Shown one piece after another: positions 17,804-28,083 of a DNA stretch of 64,000 nucleotides. Both the position numbers and the translations under genes were made by a program. The notes beneath the pieces are model-generated. The model was not told where the DNA came from and searched no databases. It saw only the letters and a program-made list of their open reading frames with translations. Source of the stretch: Cellulomonas edaphi (lineage in GTDB: Bacteria > Actinomycetota > Actinomycetes > Actinomycetales > Cellulomonadaceae); the NCBI RefSeq assembly GCF_030362815.1, contig NZ_JAUCGR010000002.1:310001-374000 (forward strand). Reading direction: 5' to 3'. The stretch's first letter is position 1, and each line of letters begins with the position of its first letter.

Positions 17804-19477
17804 TCATGCGACGACGCGCAGGATCTCCTCGATCGACGTCTGCCCCAGAACCACCTTGTGCCAGCCGTCGTCGCGAAGCGGGACCATGCCCTGCCGCACC
17901 GCGGTGGCGTTGATCTCGGCGCTCGAAGAGTGCGCCACGGCGTGGCGCTCGATGTCCTCGGTGACGCGCATGACCTCGTGCAGCGCGAGACGTCCGCGGT
18001 ACCCGGTCTTCGAGCACGTGACGCAGCCACCGGGACGGTAGAGCTCCGGGATCTCCTCCCCCGGCGCCCACGGGAAGCGGGCCGCGAGCATCTCGCTCTC
18101 GGTCGGCTGGTACGGGACCTTGCACTTCTCGCACAGCCGGCGCGCGAGGCGCTGGGCGACCACTGCGTCGAGCGCGGAGCCGACCAGGAACGGCTCGATG
18201 CCCATCTCCGTCAACCGGGTGACCGCCGAGGGCGCGTCGTTGGTGTGCAGCGTCGAGAGCACGAGGTGACCCGTCAGGGCCGCCTCGATGGCGATCTGCG
18301 CGGTCTCGTGGTCGCGGATCTCACCGAGCAGCACGACGTCAGGGTCGGAACGCAGGATGGAGCGCAGCGCGCCGGCGAACGTCAGGCCCGCCTTCGGGTT
18401 GACCTGCACCTGGTTGATCCCCGGGAGGCGGTACTCGACCGGGTCCTCGACGGTGATGACGTTGATCTCCGGCTTGGAGACGGCGTTGAGCGTCGCGTAG
18501 AGCGTCGTCGACTTGCCCGACCCCGTGGGCCCGGTGACCAGGATCATCCCGTACGGCTTGGTGTACGAGTCGCGGTACGTCGCGTAGTTGTGCTCGAGGA
18601 ACGACAGGTCGCGCAGGTCGAGGCTCGCCGTCGAGTTGTCGAGGATACGCATGACGATCTTCTCGCCCCACACGGTCGGCAGCGTCGCGACGCGGAGGTC
18701 GATCTTGCGACCGTTGTGCACCACGGACATGCGGCCGTCCTGCGGCTTGCGCCGCTCGGCGATGTCGATGTCGCTCATGATCTTGACGCGGCTCACGACG
18801 CCGCCCGTGATCTGCTTGGGCGCGCGCTGGGTCTCGTGCAGCACGCCGTCGATGCGGTAGCGGACGCGCAGGTCGTGCTCGCTCGGCTCGATGTGGATGT
18901 CGGAGGCGCGGTCGGTGATCGCCTGCGTCACCAGGAGGTTGACGAACCGGACGATGGGCGCGTCGTCGTCGACGACCTCGCCCATCTTCGACAGGTCCTG
19001 GTCGGGCTCGGCGGCGGCCTCCTCGAACGCCGAGGAGAGGTTCTCCATCTCGTCGTCCGCGCGGACGAAGCGGTCGATCGCGCGCAGCACGTTGTCGTGC
19101 GTCGCGATGACCGAGATCACCTGGCGCCCGGTGACCGTGCGGATGTCGTCGACGGCGATGACGTTGCCCGGGTCCGACGTCGCGAGCACGAGCGACGAGC
19201 CCTCGATGCTGATGGGCAGCACGGTGTACTTGCGGCACAGCGAGCCCGGCACCATCGAGACGGCCATGCGGTCGACCGCGAAGTCGTCGAGGTCGACGTA
19301 CCGCATGCCCACCTGGGCGGCGAGCGCCTGGACCAGCTGTCCCTCGCTCAGGACGCCGATCTCCACCAGCGTGCGCCCCAGCGAGTTTCCGGAGGTCATC
19401 GTCTCGTCGAGCGCTGCGAGCAGCTGCGCCTCAGAGACGAGGCCCTCCTCGAGCAGGACTTCTCCCAGCTGCTTCAC
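17804..19477 (-). CDS. pilB: Type IV pilus extension ATPase PilB
   Basis: GspE/PilB-family motor that drives pilin polymerisation. The 557-residue protein has an N-terminal MshEN domain (about residues 1-150, starting MKQLGEVLLEEGLVSEAQL), then the secretion ATPase domain with SDIHIEPSE, Walker A GPTGSGKST, Asp box TVEDPVEY, Walker B LLGEIRD and His box LHTNDA. Paired cysteines (CEKC and CVTC) match the zinc site of this family. It is the first gene of the pilus cluster, 78 bases after aroE. Confidence 0.96.
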   Translation of the reverse strand: MKQLGEVLLEEGLVSEAQLLAALDETMTSGNSLGRTLVEIGVLSEGQLVQALAAQVGMRYVDLDDFAVDRMAVSMVPGSLCRKYTVLPISIEGSSLVLATSDPGNVIAVDDIRTVTGRQVISVIATHDNVLRAIDRFVRADDEMENLSSAFEEAAAEPDQDLSKMGEVVDDDAPIVRFVNLLVTQAITDRASDIHIEPSEHDLRVRYRIDGVLHETQRAPKQITGGVVSRVKIMSDIDIAERRKPQDGRMSVVHNGRKIDLRVATLPTVWGEKIVMRILDNSTASLDLRDLSFLEHNYATYRDSYTKPYGMILVTGPTGSGKSTTLYATLNAVSKPEINVITVEDPVEYRLPGINQVQVNPKAGLTFAGALRSILRSDPDVVLLGEIRDHETAQIAIEAALTGHLVLSTLHTNDAPSAVTRLTEMGIEPFLVGSALDAVVAQRLARRLCEKCKVPYQPTESEMLAARFPWAPGEEIPELYRPGGCVTCSKTGYRGRLALHEVMRVTEDIERHAVAHSSSAEINATAVRQGMVPLRDDGWHKVVLGQTSIEEILRVVA

Positions 19478-19500
19478 GGCGCTCCTCCCGAACAGGGTGC

Positions 19501-19522
19501 GCGGAGCACACCTCTGCTCCGC
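19501..19522 (-). terminator. Possible terminator after aroE
   Basis: GCGGAGCA pairs perfectly with TGCTCCGC around a 6-base loop, in the gap between the aroE stop and the pilB start. Short stem and no T tract. Confidence 0.5.
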
Positions 19523-19555
19523 TCATCGGCAGCACCGCACGCGGACCTGAGGGAA

Positions 19556-20407
19556 TCAGGCGGACTCGGCCAACCTCTCGGCGAGGGCCGCGTCCATCGC
19601 GTCGACCGGCCCGGGACGACCGGTCATGAGCCGCACCTGCTCGACGGCCTGGTGCAGGAGCATCCGCTCGCCGCCCACTGCCACGCCGCCGGCCGCGACC
19701 CAGGCGGAGTGCAGCGCCGTGGGACGCGGCTCGTACGCCACGTCGAGCAGCACGCCCGTGACCGCGCCGGGCAGCGCCTCGGCGATCGGGTCCGCCGCGT
19801 GGTGCGGCAGGGTGGAGACCACGACGGACGCGCGGCCCAGCTGGGCGGCCGCGCCGTCGAGGGGCCGGAAGACCGGCTCGACACCCATTCGGTGCGCCGC
19901 GCGCATGAGCCCCCCGGCGCGCTGCATCGAGCGCACGTAGACGACAGGCGAGGTGCACCCCAGCTCGCCGAGCGCGGCGAGCGTCGACGCCGCGGTGGCA
20001 CCGGCACCCAGCACGGCCGCGGTGGTGACCGGCTCCCCGCCGAGTCCCTCGCGCAGCGCGGCCACGAGCCCGTGCACGTCGGTGTTCGCCCCCACGAGCG
20101 TGCGTCCCGCTCCCGAACCGGTGAAGAGCACGGTGTTCACGGCGCCCACCACCTGGGCGAGCGGCTCGACGTGGTCGAGCAGCGGCAGCACGATCTGCTT
20201 GTGCGGCATGGTCAGCGACAGGCCCGCCCAGGAGTCGTCCGCACCCGCGACGAAGGCCGCGAGGTCGTCCGCCGGGACGTCGATCGCGTCGTACGACCAC
20301 TCGCGCAGCCCCAGGGCCGCGTACGCGGCCCGGTGGAGCGTCGGGGACAGCGAGTGCGCGACCGGGTGGCCGAGCACGGCGGCCCGGCGCTGTGACGACG
20401 CGGTCAT
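19556..20407 (-). CDS. aroE: Shikimate dehydrogenase
   Basis: NADPH-dependent reduction of 3-dehydroshikimate to shikimate. The 283-residue protein has the substrate motif GHPVAHSLSP, the catalytic lysine region LTMPHKQ, GAVNTV, GANTDVHG, a nucleotide-binding loop VLGAGATAAS and a closing MLLHQAVEQ segment. The ATG at 20407 overlaps the mltG stop (TGATG). It belongs to the ruvX-mltG-aroE unit; in related genomes aroC usually follows closely, whereas here the pilus cluster intervenes. Confidence 0.94.
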   Translation of the reverse strand: MTASSQRRAAVLGHPVAHSLSPTLHRAAYAALGLREWSYDAIDVPADDLAAFVAGADDSWAGLSLTMPHKQIVLPLLDHVEPLAQVVGAVNTVLFTGSGAGRTLVGANTDVHGLVAALREGLGGEPVTTAAVLGAGATAASTLAALGELGCTSPVVYVRSMQRAGGLMRAAHRMGVEPVFRPLDGAAAQLGRASVVVSTLPHHAADPIAEALPGAVTGVLLDVAYEPRPTALHSAWVAAGGVAVGGERMLLHQAVEQVRLMTGRPGPVDAMDAALAERLAESA

Positions 20408-21600
20408 CAGCCGTCGTGCGCGTCGAGCCAGGCGTTGAGCTTCGCCTGAGCGGCATCCTGCTCGGCCTGCGTGTGGGAGAAGACCGTCTCCCCCGTCTCC
20501 GGGTCGACCGTGCACCAGTACATCCAGGTGCCGTCCGCGGGCTTGAGCACGGCCTTGATCGAGGCCTCGCCGGGCGACGCGATCGGGGTCGGCGGCAGGC
20601 CGGGGAGCACCCGCAGGTTGTACGGGTTGTCCTTGTCCTGGAGCTGCTTGGTGGTCAGCTGCGTGCCGTTGATCCCGGCGCCGTACGCGACCGCCGCGTC
20701 GATGCCGAGCGTCCAGCCCTGCTCGAGGCGGTTCTCGATGACCCGGGCCATCTTGGGCCGGTCCTCGTCCAGCTTGCCCTCACGCTCGACGAGCGAGGCC
20801 TTGTTCAGGACGGTCTCCCAGTCCTCCTTGTCGACCTTGTTCTCCTTGAGGACGTCGACGGTCTTGGTCGTCATCATCTTCAGCACGTCCGCGGCCGACG
20901 AGCCGGGCTCGACCTCGTACGTCGCGGGGAACAGCCAGCCCTCGGCGTCGCCGTCGGCTGCAGCGGGCAGGCCGATCGCCTTCGCGTCCTTGAGGGCGGC
21001 CTTGAGGTCCTTGGCGGGGATCAGCGTCTTCTCGCTGATGCGCGCGACGATCTGGTCCTTGGTCAGTCCCTCAGGGATGGTGACCCGGAACGACTGCTTG
21101 GAGGCCGGGTTGAGCAGCGCCTCGACCGCGTCGGACGCGCTCATCTCCTGCAGCAGCGTGTAGGTGCCGGGCTGGATGGAACCGGCGTCGGCGTTCGCGT
21201 CGTACGCGTCGGCGAAGGCGCCCACCGAGGCCACCACGCCGGCGTCGGCGAGGGTCGCGCCCATGTCGGCACCGGTGTCGCCGGTCTTGATGGTCACCGT
21301 CGCGGAGCCGAAGCCCGGGCCCGGGTAGTCGGTCGTCTTCGACGCCTGCTTGTCGTTGCCGTCGAACATGCCGCCCAGCAGCGACACCACCACGTAGCCC
21401 GAGCCGATGACGAGCATCACCGCGACGATCACGACGAGGAGGCTGCGCCGGCGACGCTGCTTGCGCCGCCGGACCTCGCGCTGCCGGCCGGCGTTGCGGG
21501 CGCGACGCGGCTGCGAAGACGCGGCAGTGCCACCGAAGAGGTCGGCGTCCTGGCCGTTGCCCTCCGCGGGTGCCCACCACTCAGTCTGGCTGTTGCTCAC
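20407..21600 (-). CDS. mltG: Endolytic murein transglycosylase MltG
   Basis: Cleaves nascent glycan strands outside the membrane. The 397-residue protein has a cytoplasmic Arg/Lys-rich N-terminus, one membrane helix (about 53-75), a LysM-like segment (VTIPEGLTKDQIVARI), and the YceG domain with catalytic glutamate in SLVEREGKL followed by MARVIENRL. The YNLRVLPGLPPTPIASPG motif is diagnostic. GTG start at 21600, 7 bases after ruvX. Confidence 0.95.
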   Translation of the reverse strand: MSNSQTEWWAPAEGNGQDADLFGGTAASSQPRRARNAGRQREVRRRKQRRRRSLLVVIVAVMLVIGSGYVVVSLLGGMFDGNDKQASKTTDYPGPGFGSATVTIKTGDTGADMGATLADAGVVASVGAFADAYDANADAGSIQPGTYTLLQEMSASDAVEALLNPASKQSFRVTIPEGLTKDQIVARISEKTLIPAKDLKAALKDAKAIGLPAAADGDAEGWLFPATYEVEPGSSAADVLKMMTTKTVDVLKENKVDKEDWETVLNKASLVEREGKLDEDRPKMARVIENRLEQGWTLGIDAAVAYGAGINGTQLTTKQLQDKDNPYNLRVLPGLPPTPIASPGEASIKAVLKPADGTWMYWCTVDPETGETVFSHTQAEQDAAQAKLNAWLDAHDG

Positions 21601-21607
21601 GTGCGTG

Positions 21608-22165
21608 TCACTCCACCGTCGTCCCGTGACCTGCAGCCCCCGACGCGTCGCCGTCCCCCGCGGCGCGCCTGACGACGACCGGTTCCCCCGGGCGCCGCCC
21701 CGTCGCGCGCTCTGCGTCCAACGCGTACTGCAGGATGACCACCGCGGCCGCCTGATCGACGACCTGCCGCTGGCGGCGCCCGGATCGGCCGGACGCCTGC
21801 AGCGCCTGATGCGCGGACACCGTGCTCATCCGCTCATCCACCATACGCACCGAGACCGGTGCGACGGCCTGCGCCAACCAGACAGCGTACGCGCGTGCAG
21901 CCTCCGACGAGGCACCTTCGGCGCCCGACAGGTGGCGAGGCAGCCCGACGTACACACACTGTGCACCTCGTTCGTGCACCGCGTCCACGATCTGCGCGAC
22001 ATCCCTGGGCAGCTGTCCAGCTGCCGGCTTCCGCGTGTCGCGCGCGAGCGTCTGCACCGGGGTCGCGATCAGGCCGTCCGGATCGCTGGCGGCGAGCCCC
22101 ACGCGCACCGTCCCGACGTCCACGCCGAGACGCGCACCGCGCGGGATCGCGTCGCCCTCGCCCAC
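21608..22165 (-). CDS. ruvX: Putative pre-16S rRNA nuclease / Holliday junction resolvase-like RuvX
   Basis: RNase H-fold YqgF family protein thought to process the 16S rRNA 5' end. The 185-residue protein has the first catalytic aspartate in GVDVGTVRVGLA, the YVGLPRHLSG segment with GLP, and the C-terminal VDERMSTVSA and VVDQAAAVVILQ motifs. GTG start at 22165, one base past the alaS stop. It is extended at the C-terminus by a Gly/Ala/Glu-rich tail compared with the usual 140-150 residues. Confidence 0.9.
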   Translation of the reverse strand: MGEGDAIPRGARLGVDVGTVRVGLAASDPDGLIATPVQTLARDTRKPAAGQLPRDVAQIVDAVHERGAQCVYVGLPRHLSGAEGASSEAARAYAVWLAQAVAPVSVRMVDERMSTVSAHQALQASGRSGRRQRQVVDQAAAVVILQYALDAERATGRRPGEPVVVRRAAGDGDASGAAGHGTTVE

Positions 22166-22166
22166 G

Positions 22167-24857
22167 TCAGCCGCGCACCGCGCCGACGACGGCCTCGAGC
22201 GCCTCGCCGAGCTTCGCCACGTCCGTGCCGCCGCCCTGAGCCAGGTCGTCCTTGCCGCCGCCGCCGCCGCCGAGCACGCCCGACGCCAGCTTGACGAGCG
22301 CCCCCGCCCGCACGCCGGCGCCCCGTGCGGCCGCGTTGGTCGCGACGACCACCACCGGCCGGCCCTTGGCGGCGCCGCCGATCGCGACGACCGCGGGCTC
22401 CGCCTCACCGAGTCGGGAGCGGACGTCGAGCACGAGCGTGCGGATGTCGTCGCCCGACACCTCCCCCAGGTCGGCCGTCACCACGCGGGCGGCGCCCACC
22501 TGCTGCGCGTTCGCGGCCAGCGTCCCGGCGCCGGCGAGCACCTGCGCCTGGCGCAGCGCCGCGAGCTCCTTCTCGGAGTCCTTCAGCCGGCCCAGCAGCG
22601 AGGAGACGCGCTCCGCGAGCTCGTCCGGGCGCGCACCCAGCAAGCCGGAGATCTGACCGACGAGCGCGCGCTCCTTGGCCTGGTATCCGTAGGCGCCCGC
22701 ACCGACCAGCGCGTCGACGCGTCGCACGCCCGACCCGATCGCCGACTCGGAGAGCAGCGTCACGAGGCCCAGCTCCCCCGAGCGGCGGACGTGGGTGCCC
22801 GCGCAGAGCTCGAGCGACCAGTCGCCGCCGATCGAGACGACGCGCACCTGGTCGCCGTACTTCTCGCCGAAGAGCGCCATCGCGCCCTTGGCACGGGCCT
22901 CGTCGATGTTCATCGTCTGGTCGGTGACCTCGAGGTCGTCCTGCAGCCGCTCGTTCACCCGGGCCTCGATCTCGGCCACGACCCCCTGAGGCGTGGCCGA
23001 CGGGGACCGGAAGTCGAAGCGCAGGCGGCTCGGCGCGTTGAGCGAACCCGCCTGCGTGGCCGTCTCGCCGATCGACTCGTGCAGCGCCTTGTGGACGAAG
23101 TGCGTCGCGGTGTGCGCACGCGCGATCGCTCGGCGGCGGTCGGTGTCGATCCTTGCCGTGCCGCGGTCACCGAGCGCGACCGAGCCGTCGACGAGCCGGC
23201 CGTGGTGCACTGACAGCCCCTTGACCGGTGCCTGCACGTCGTCGACCTCGATGCGCGCCCCGTTGTCGAGCACGATCGTCCCGGTGTCGGCCTGCTGGCC
23301 ACCGGACTCGGCGTAGAACGGCGTGACGTCGAGCACGAGCTCCACGTCGGCCGGAGCGGTCGCCGCGGGCGCGGGGACGCCGTCCACGAGCAGGCCGACC
23401 ACCTGGGAGGTCGCCTCGTGGTCCGTGTAGCCGACGAACTGGACCGGCTTGCCCTGCTCGACGCTCAGCGTCTTGTGCAGGTCCTGGTACGCACCCGTGT
23501 CGGCGCGGCCCGCGCGCTTGGACATCGCGTCGGCGCGCGCCCGCTCGCGCTGCGCCTGCATGAGCGTGCGGAACGCCTCCCGGTCGACGTCGACGCCCTG
23601 CTCAGCCGCCATCTCGAGCGTGAGGTCGATCGGGAAGCCGTACGTGTCGTGCAGCGCGAACGCGTCGGAGCCCGACAGCAGCGGCGTGCCGCTCGGCGCG
23701 ACGGACGTCTTCGCCGACGCGACCGCGGTGTCCAGGATGGTCGTGCCGGCGACGAGGGTGCGACGGAACGCGTCCTCCTCGGCGTAGGCGACCTGGCTGA
23801 TCCGGTCGAAGTTGGTGGCCAGCTCCGGGTACGACGGGCTCATCGCGTCGCGGCTGAGCGGCAGCAGCGACGGCAGCGCGTGGTCCTCCACGCCCAGCAG
23901 GCGCATGGCGCGGATCGAACGGCGCAGCAGGCGGCGCAGCACGTAGCCGCGGCCCTCGTTGGACGGGGTGACGCCGTCGCCCATGAGCATGAGCGCCGAG
24001 CGGACGTGGTCCGCGACGACCCGCATGCGGACGTCGTCCTCGTGCACCGCGCCGTATCGCCGACCCGAGAGCTCCTGGGCACCGCCGATCACGGGGTACA
24101 CCTCGTCGATCTCGTACATGTTGTTGACGCCCTGCAGCAGGAACGCGACGCGCTCGAGGCCCATGCCGGTGTCGATGTTGCGCTGCTTGAGCGGCCCCGT
24201 GACGCGGAAGTCCTCCTTGCTGCGCACGTCGTCCAGCGCGTACTGCATGAAGACGAGGTTCCAGATCTCGACGTACCGGTCCTCGTCGGCGACGGGGCCG
24301 CCCTCGACGCCGAACTCGGGCCCGCGGTCCACGTAGATCTCCGAGCAGGGGCCACCGGGGCCCGCGCTGCCCGTGTGCCAGTAGTTGTCCTTCTTGCCGC
24401 GACGCTGGATGCGCTCGTCGGGCAGGCCGGCCACCTGCTTCCACAGGTCGCGCGCCTCGTCGTCGTCCTCGTAGACCGTGACCCAGATCTTGTCGGGGTC
24501 GAAGCCGTAGCCACCGCTGCCCTGCGCGCCCGTGACGAGCTCCCAGGCGTAGGTGATCGCGCCTTCCTTGAAGTAGTCGCCGAACGAGAAGTTGCCGTTC
24601 ATCTGGAAGAACGTGCCGTGCCGCGTGGTCTTGCCGACCTCTTCGATGTCGAGCGTGCGCACGCACTTCTGGACGCTCGTCGCGCGCTGCCAGGGCGGCG
24701 TCTGCTCGCCGAGCATGTACGGGATGAAGGGCACCATGCCGGCGATGACGAACAGCGTCGAGGGGTCGGGCGAGATCAGCGGGGCCGAGGGCACCACGGT
24801 GTGACCGTTGCCCTCGAAGTAGTCGAGCCAACGCTGGCGGATCTCGGCGGTACGCAT
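22167..24857 (-). CDS. alaS: Alanine--tRNA ligase
   Basis: Charges tRNA-Ala and edits mischarged Ser or Gly. The 896-residue protein starts [19 protein letters not shown], has the class II motifs ([28 protein letters not shown]), an editing domain with zinc-type [11 protein letters not shown] and [13 protein letters not shown], and the C-terminal DHHA1 domain with [18 protein letters not shown] start with GAAGGAC just upstream. Normal length; it heads the alaS-ruvX-mltG-aroE group. Confidence 0.98.
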   Translation of the reverse strand: MRTAEIRQRWLDYFEGNGHTVVPSAPLISPDPSTLFVIAGMVPFIPYMLGEQTPPWQRATSVQKCVRTLDIEEVGKTTRHGTFFQMNGNFSFGDYFKEGAITYAWELVTGAQGSGGYGFDPDKIWVTVYEDDDEARDLWKQVAGLPDERIQRRGKKDNYWHTGSAGPGGPCSEIYVDRGPEFGVEGGPVADEDRYVEIWNLVFMQYALDDVRSKEDFRVTGPLKQRNIDTGMGLERVAFLLQGVNNMYEIDEVYPVIGGAQELSGRRYGAVHEDDVRMRVVADHVRSALMLMGDGVTPSNEGRGYVLRRLLRRSIRAMRLLGVEDHALPSLLPLSRDAMSPSYPELATNFDRISQVAYAEEDAFRRTLVAGTTILDTAVASAKTSVAPSGTPLLSGSDAFALHDTYGFPIDLTLEMAAEQGVDVDREAFRTLMQAQRERARADAMSKRAGRADTGAYQDLHKTLSVEQGKPVQFVGYTDHEATSQVVGLLVDGVPAPAATAPADVELVLDVTPFYAESGGQQADTGTIVLDNGARIEVDDVQAPVKGLSVHHGRLVDGSVALGDRGTARIDTDRRRAIARAHTATHFVHKALHESIGETATQAGSLNAPSRLRFDFRSPSATPQGVVAEIEARVNERLQDDLEVTDQTMNIDEARAKGAMALFGEKYGDQVRVVSIGGDWSLELCAGTHVRRSGELGLVTLLSESAIGSGVRRVDALVGAGAYGYQAKERALVGQISGLLGARPDELAERVSSLLGRLKDSEKELAALRQAQVLAGAGTLAANAQQVGAARVVTADLGEVSGDDIRTLVLDVRSRLGEAEPAVVAIGGAAKGRPVVVVATNAAARGAGVRAGALVKLASGVLGGGGGGKDDLAQGGGTDVAKLGEALEAVVGAVRG

Positions 24858-24917
24858 GGTGTCCTTCTTCGCGAGGTGCGGGGTCGAAAGTGGTGCGTGG
24901 GGGCGATCGGAGACCGC

Positions 24918-25283
24918 TCAGAAGAACGCGGCGTCGCCGTCGTCGTCCGGGTCCTCGGTGGGGCCGGCCCAGCTGGCCGGCACCTTGGGGCCGTCCTGCG
25001 GGCGGAACCGGTGGCGCAGGTCGTCCATGTGCTGGGGGCGCTGCGCGCGCAGCTCGTCGAGGTCGGCGTCGCCCACCAGGTCGCGCGTGAGCTCGGCCGT
25101 GCGCTCGGAGACCCCCGCCGCGAACTCGGCGCGCGCGGTGTTCCAGGCCCGCGAGACGCGGGTGGCGCCGTCGACGACCTCCGTGGCGCCGGCCGGGAGG
25201 TACTGCTCGGCGAGCGCCCGCCCCTTGCGGATCACGACGACCGTGACCGCGACGCCGACCCCGACCCAGAACAGCCGGCGCAT
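24918..25283 (-). CDS. Small membrane protein, DUF6167-like
   Basis: A 121-residue protein with one N-terminal membrane helix (residues 4-18, FWVGVGVAVTVVVIR) and a polar helical tail ending in acidic residues (EDPDDDGDAAFF). Function unknown. Its place between a DUF948 gene and alaS is conserved in many actinobacteria, and the family name is assigned on that basis and on length. Its ATG overlaps the upstream stop by one base. Confidence 0.75.
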   Translation of the reverse strand: MRRLFWVGVGVAVTVVVIRKGRALAEQYLPAGATEVVDGATRVSRAWNTARAEFAAGVSERTAELTRDLVGDADLDELRAQRPQHMDDLRHRFRPQDGPKVPASWAGPTEDPDDDGDAAFF

Positions 25284-25648
25284 CAGCGGGCCTTGCGGGC
25301 GCCCGCGGCGAAACCGCCGAAGGCGCGTCGCACGCCGTAGGAGAAGGCCGCGACCTTGACCAGCGGGCCGCCGAGGGTCGCCGCGAACAGCGCCGTGAGC
25401 GCCGAGACGTTCTGCGAGACCTGGGCCGCGGCCGTCGTCACGGTGTCGATGTTCTCGAGCTGGGTGTTGCTCGACGCGACCAGGGTGGCGGTCTCGTCGA
25501 GGACCGGCACGGTGTGGTCGGTGAGCTCCTTGACCGACGTGGTGGCCTCGTCGAAGACCTTGCCGAGCTTGAGCAGAGGCACCGCGAGCAGGCCGACGAG
25601 CAGCACGAACGCGATCGCGGCGATCATGCCTGCGACGTCACCCAACAC
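25283..25648 (-). CDS. DUF948 family membrane protein
   Basis: A 121-residue protein: N-terminal membrane helix (about residues 7-27), then a long amphipathic, coiled-coil-like stretch (VKELTDHTVPVLDETATLV) and a basic C-terminus. This matches small DUF948 proteins, whose role is unknown. It lies between rpsD, whose terminator is upstream, and the DUF6167-like gene, with which it is coupled. Confidence 0.8.
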   Translation of the reverse strand: MLGDVAGMIAAIAFVLLVGLLAVPLLKLGKVFDEATTSVKELTDHTVPVLDETATLVASSNTQLENIDTVTTAAAQVSQNVSALTALFAATLGGPLVKVAAFSYGVRRAFGGFAAGARKAR

Positions 25649-25760
25649 CTAGATCGACCTCCCTGACGGGACCGGGACCGGCCCGCCCGAAACCCTACCT
25701 GCCCTGACCCTGCTCACCAGCCTGCTGATCGAGCCCCGGAACCGCGAGGGGAAAAGCGAA

Positions 25761-25791
25761 CGCCCCGCCGGCGCAGTGCGCGGGCGGGGCG
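25761..25791 (-). terminator. rpsD terminator
   Basis: CGCCCCGCC (25761-25769) pairs with GGCGGGGCG (25783-25791); after one G-G mismatch, GCGC pairs with GCGC around a 3-base loop. On the minus strand the hairpin is followed by CGCTTTTCCCC, giving a short T tract. This is the best Rho-independent terminator on that strand here. Confidence 0.88.
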
Positions 25792-25807
25792 TCCGGAACG
25801 CCTCAGG

Positions 25808-26434
25808 TCAGCGGGCGTAGTACTCGACGACCAGCTGGACCTCGCACGTCACGGGGATCTCGGCGCGCTTGGGGGCGCGGACCAGGATCGCCGAGAGCTT
25901 CTCGAGCTGCACGTCCAGGTAGCCCGGGACGGCGGGCAGCACGTCGCGGTGCGCACCGGCGGCGGCGACCTGGAACGGCGTGGTGGCCTGGCTCTTCGGC
26001 TTGACCTGCAGCGTCTGGCCCGGCTTCACGCGGAAGGAGGGGCGGTCGACGATCTTGCCGTCCACGAGGATGTGACGGTGCGTCACGGCCTGGCGGGCCT
26101 GCAGGATGGTGCGGGCGAAGCCGGAGCGCAGCACGAGCGCGTCGAGGCGGACCTCGAGGTTCTCGACGAGCGCCTCACCCGTCAGGCCGGGGGCCTTGCG
26201 GGCGTCCTCGTACGCACGGGCCATCTGCTTCTCGCGGAGCGCGTACTGCGCGCGCAGCCGCTGCTTCTCGCGCAGACGCACGGCGTAGTCCGACTCGGTG
26301 CGGCGACGGGCGCGGCCGTGCTCACCGGGCGGGTAGGGACGCTTCTCGAAGTGCTTGACGGCCTTGGGCGTCAGCGCCAGGCCGAGGGCGCGGCTCAGGC
26401 GGACCTGGCGGCGCGAACGGGTCACACTGCTCAC
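25808..26434 (-). CDS. rpsD: 30S ribosomal protein S4
   Basis: Primary 16S rRNA-binding protein of the small subunit. The 208-residue protein has [11 protein letters not shown]-like sequence ([13 protein letters not shown]), the YALREKQ segment and an S4 RNA-binding domain ([15 protein letters not shown] and [13 protein letters not shown]). It is the zinc-free form: the N-terminal CxxC cysteines are absent and the only Cys lies near the C-terminus. Start taken at the GTG at 26434, 8 bases after AGGAAG; a second in-frame GTG three codons on is an alternative. Confidence 0.96.
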   Translation of the reverse strand: MSSVTRSRRQVRLSRALGLALTPKAVKHFEKRPYPPGEHGRARRRTESDYAVRLREKQRLRAQYALREKQMARAYEDARKAPGLTGEALVENLEVRLDALVLRSGFARTILQARQAVTHRHILVDGKIVDRPSFRVKPGQTLQVKPKSQATTPFQVAAAGAHRDVLPAVPGYLDVQLEKLSAILVRAPKRAEIPVTCEVQLVVEYYAR

Positions 26435-26626
26435 TTCAGATACTTCCTGTCGTTTGATGGACGTCACACCCTGCGACGGAGCTCCGAGGCGGGCGTGGGA
26501 CCGACCGTGGATGCGCGATGACACACCGCGCTGGCTAGGGCCCCAGGTGGCCGTCCGGTGGACGTGCGTCAGCACATCGCCCCGGGCGACCGGTCCACTC
26601 TACCGGCAACACGGCCGGAGACCGAA

Positions 26627-28003
26627 TCACTCGCCGCCGAGGATGCCGCGGATGCGCTCGAGCCGCTCCCCCACGGCACGCTCGTACCCGCGGTCGCTCG
26701 GCTCGTAGTAGCGCGCGCCGGCGAGCTCGTCGGGAAGGTACTGCTGCGCCGCGACACCGTGCGGCTCGTCGTGCGAGTACACGTACCCCTTGCCGTGACC
26801 GAGCTGCCCGGCACCCGCGTAGTGCGCGTCGCGCAGGTGCGAGGGCACCGAGCCGATGCGGCCCGCCCGCACGTCGGCCAGCGCGGCGTTGATGCCGTTG
26901 TACGAGCGGTTCGACTTGGGGGCGGTCGCGACGTGCACGACGGCCTCCGCGAGGATGATCCGCCCCTCCGGCATGCCGATCAGCTGCACCGCCTGCGCCG
27001 CGGCCACCGCCGTTTGCAGCGCGCTCGGGTCCGCCATGCCCACGTCCTCGGCCGCCGCGATGACTACGCGTCGCGCGATGAAGCGGGGGTCCTCCCCCGC
27101 GGCGATCATGCGGGCGAGGTAGTGCAGCGCCGCGTCGACGTCCGAGCCGCGCATCGACTTGATGAACGCGCTGATCACGTCGTAGTGCTGGTCGCCGTCG
27201 CGGTCGTACCGCACGGCGGCCACGTCGATCGCGCGCTCGACCGTCTCGAGGTCGACGACCGCCGGGCCGTCCGCTCCACGCTCGTCGGCCGCCGACAGCG
27301 CGGCACCGGCCGCCGCCTCGAGGATCGTCAGCGCCTTGCGCGCGTCGCCGCCGGCCAGGCGCAGCAGGTGGTCCTGCGCCTCGTCGCTCAGCTCGACGGC
27401 GCCCGCCAGGCCGCGCTCGTCCTGCACCGCGCGCCGCACGAGCGTCGCGACGTCCTCGGTGGACAGCGGCTGCAGGGTCAGGAGCAGCGAGCGCGACAGC
27501 AGCGGCGAGTTGACCGAGAAGGACGGGTTCTCCGTGGTGGCCGCCACGAGCGTGACCCACCGGTTCTCGACGCTGGGTAGCAGCGCGTCCTGCTGCGCCT
27601 TGGTGAACCGGTGCACCTCGTCGATGAACAGCACCGTCTCGCCCGCCGCGGTGGCCAGGGCGCGGCGGGCGCCGTCGATCACGGCCCGCACGTCCTTGAC
27701 CCCGGCCGTGACCGCCGAGAGCTCGACGAACCTGCGGCCCGACGACGACGCGATGAGGTACGCGAGGGTCGTCTTGCCCGTCCCCGGCGGCCCCCACAGC
27801 ACCACGGACGACGGCGCGGCGCGGCGCCCCGCCTCCCCCGCGGGCTCGACGAGCCGACGCAACGGGGACCCGGGGACCAGCAGGTGAGCCTGGCCCGCGA
27901 CCTCGTCGAGGGAGCGCGGGCGCATCCGCACCGCCAGCGGCGCGCCCGCGCTCACCTCGGGGAGCCCCGCGGTCGTCGAGGTCGCCGAGTCGAACAGGTC
28001 CAT
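26627..28003 (-). CDS. rarA: Replication-associated recombination AAA ATPase RarA
   Basis: Clamp-loader-like AAA+ protein acting at stalled replication forks. The 458-residue protein has [16 protein letters not shown], Walker [10 protein letters not shown], Walker [10 protein letters not shown], sensor region [18 protein letters not shown], and the MgsA C-terminal domain with [14 protein letters not shown] and [22 protein letters not shown] start at 28003 (MDLFDS). Divergent from the MMPL gene across 80 bases. Confidence 0.95.
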   Translation of the reverse strand: MDLFDSATSTTAGLPEVSAGAPLAVRMRPRSLDEVAGQAHLLVPGSPLRRLVEPAGEAGRRAAPSSVVLWGPPGTGKTTLAYLIASSSGRRFVELSAVTAGVKDVRAVIDGARRALATAAGETVLFIDEVHRFTKAQQDALLPSVENRWVTLVAATTENPSFSVNSPLLSRSLLLTLQPLSTEDVATLVRRAVQDERGLAGAVELSDEAQDHLLRLAGGDARKALTILEAAAGAALSAADERGADGPAVVDLETVERAIDVAAVRYDRDGDQHYDVISAFIKSMRGSDVDAALHYLARMIAAGEDPRFIARRVVIAAAEDVGMADPSALQTAVAAAQAVQLIGMPEGRIILAEAVVHVATAPKSNRSYNGINAALADVRAGRIGSVPSHLRDAHYAGAGQLGHGKGYVYSHDEPHGVAAQQYLPDELAGARYYEPSDRGYERAVGERLERIRGILGGE

Positions 28004-28083
28004 GGCCGCAGGGTACGTCCGTCGACCCACACCCCGACGCCGCTCGTGTGCGCGTAGCCGGTTCGACCTGCGACGATGTCCGC

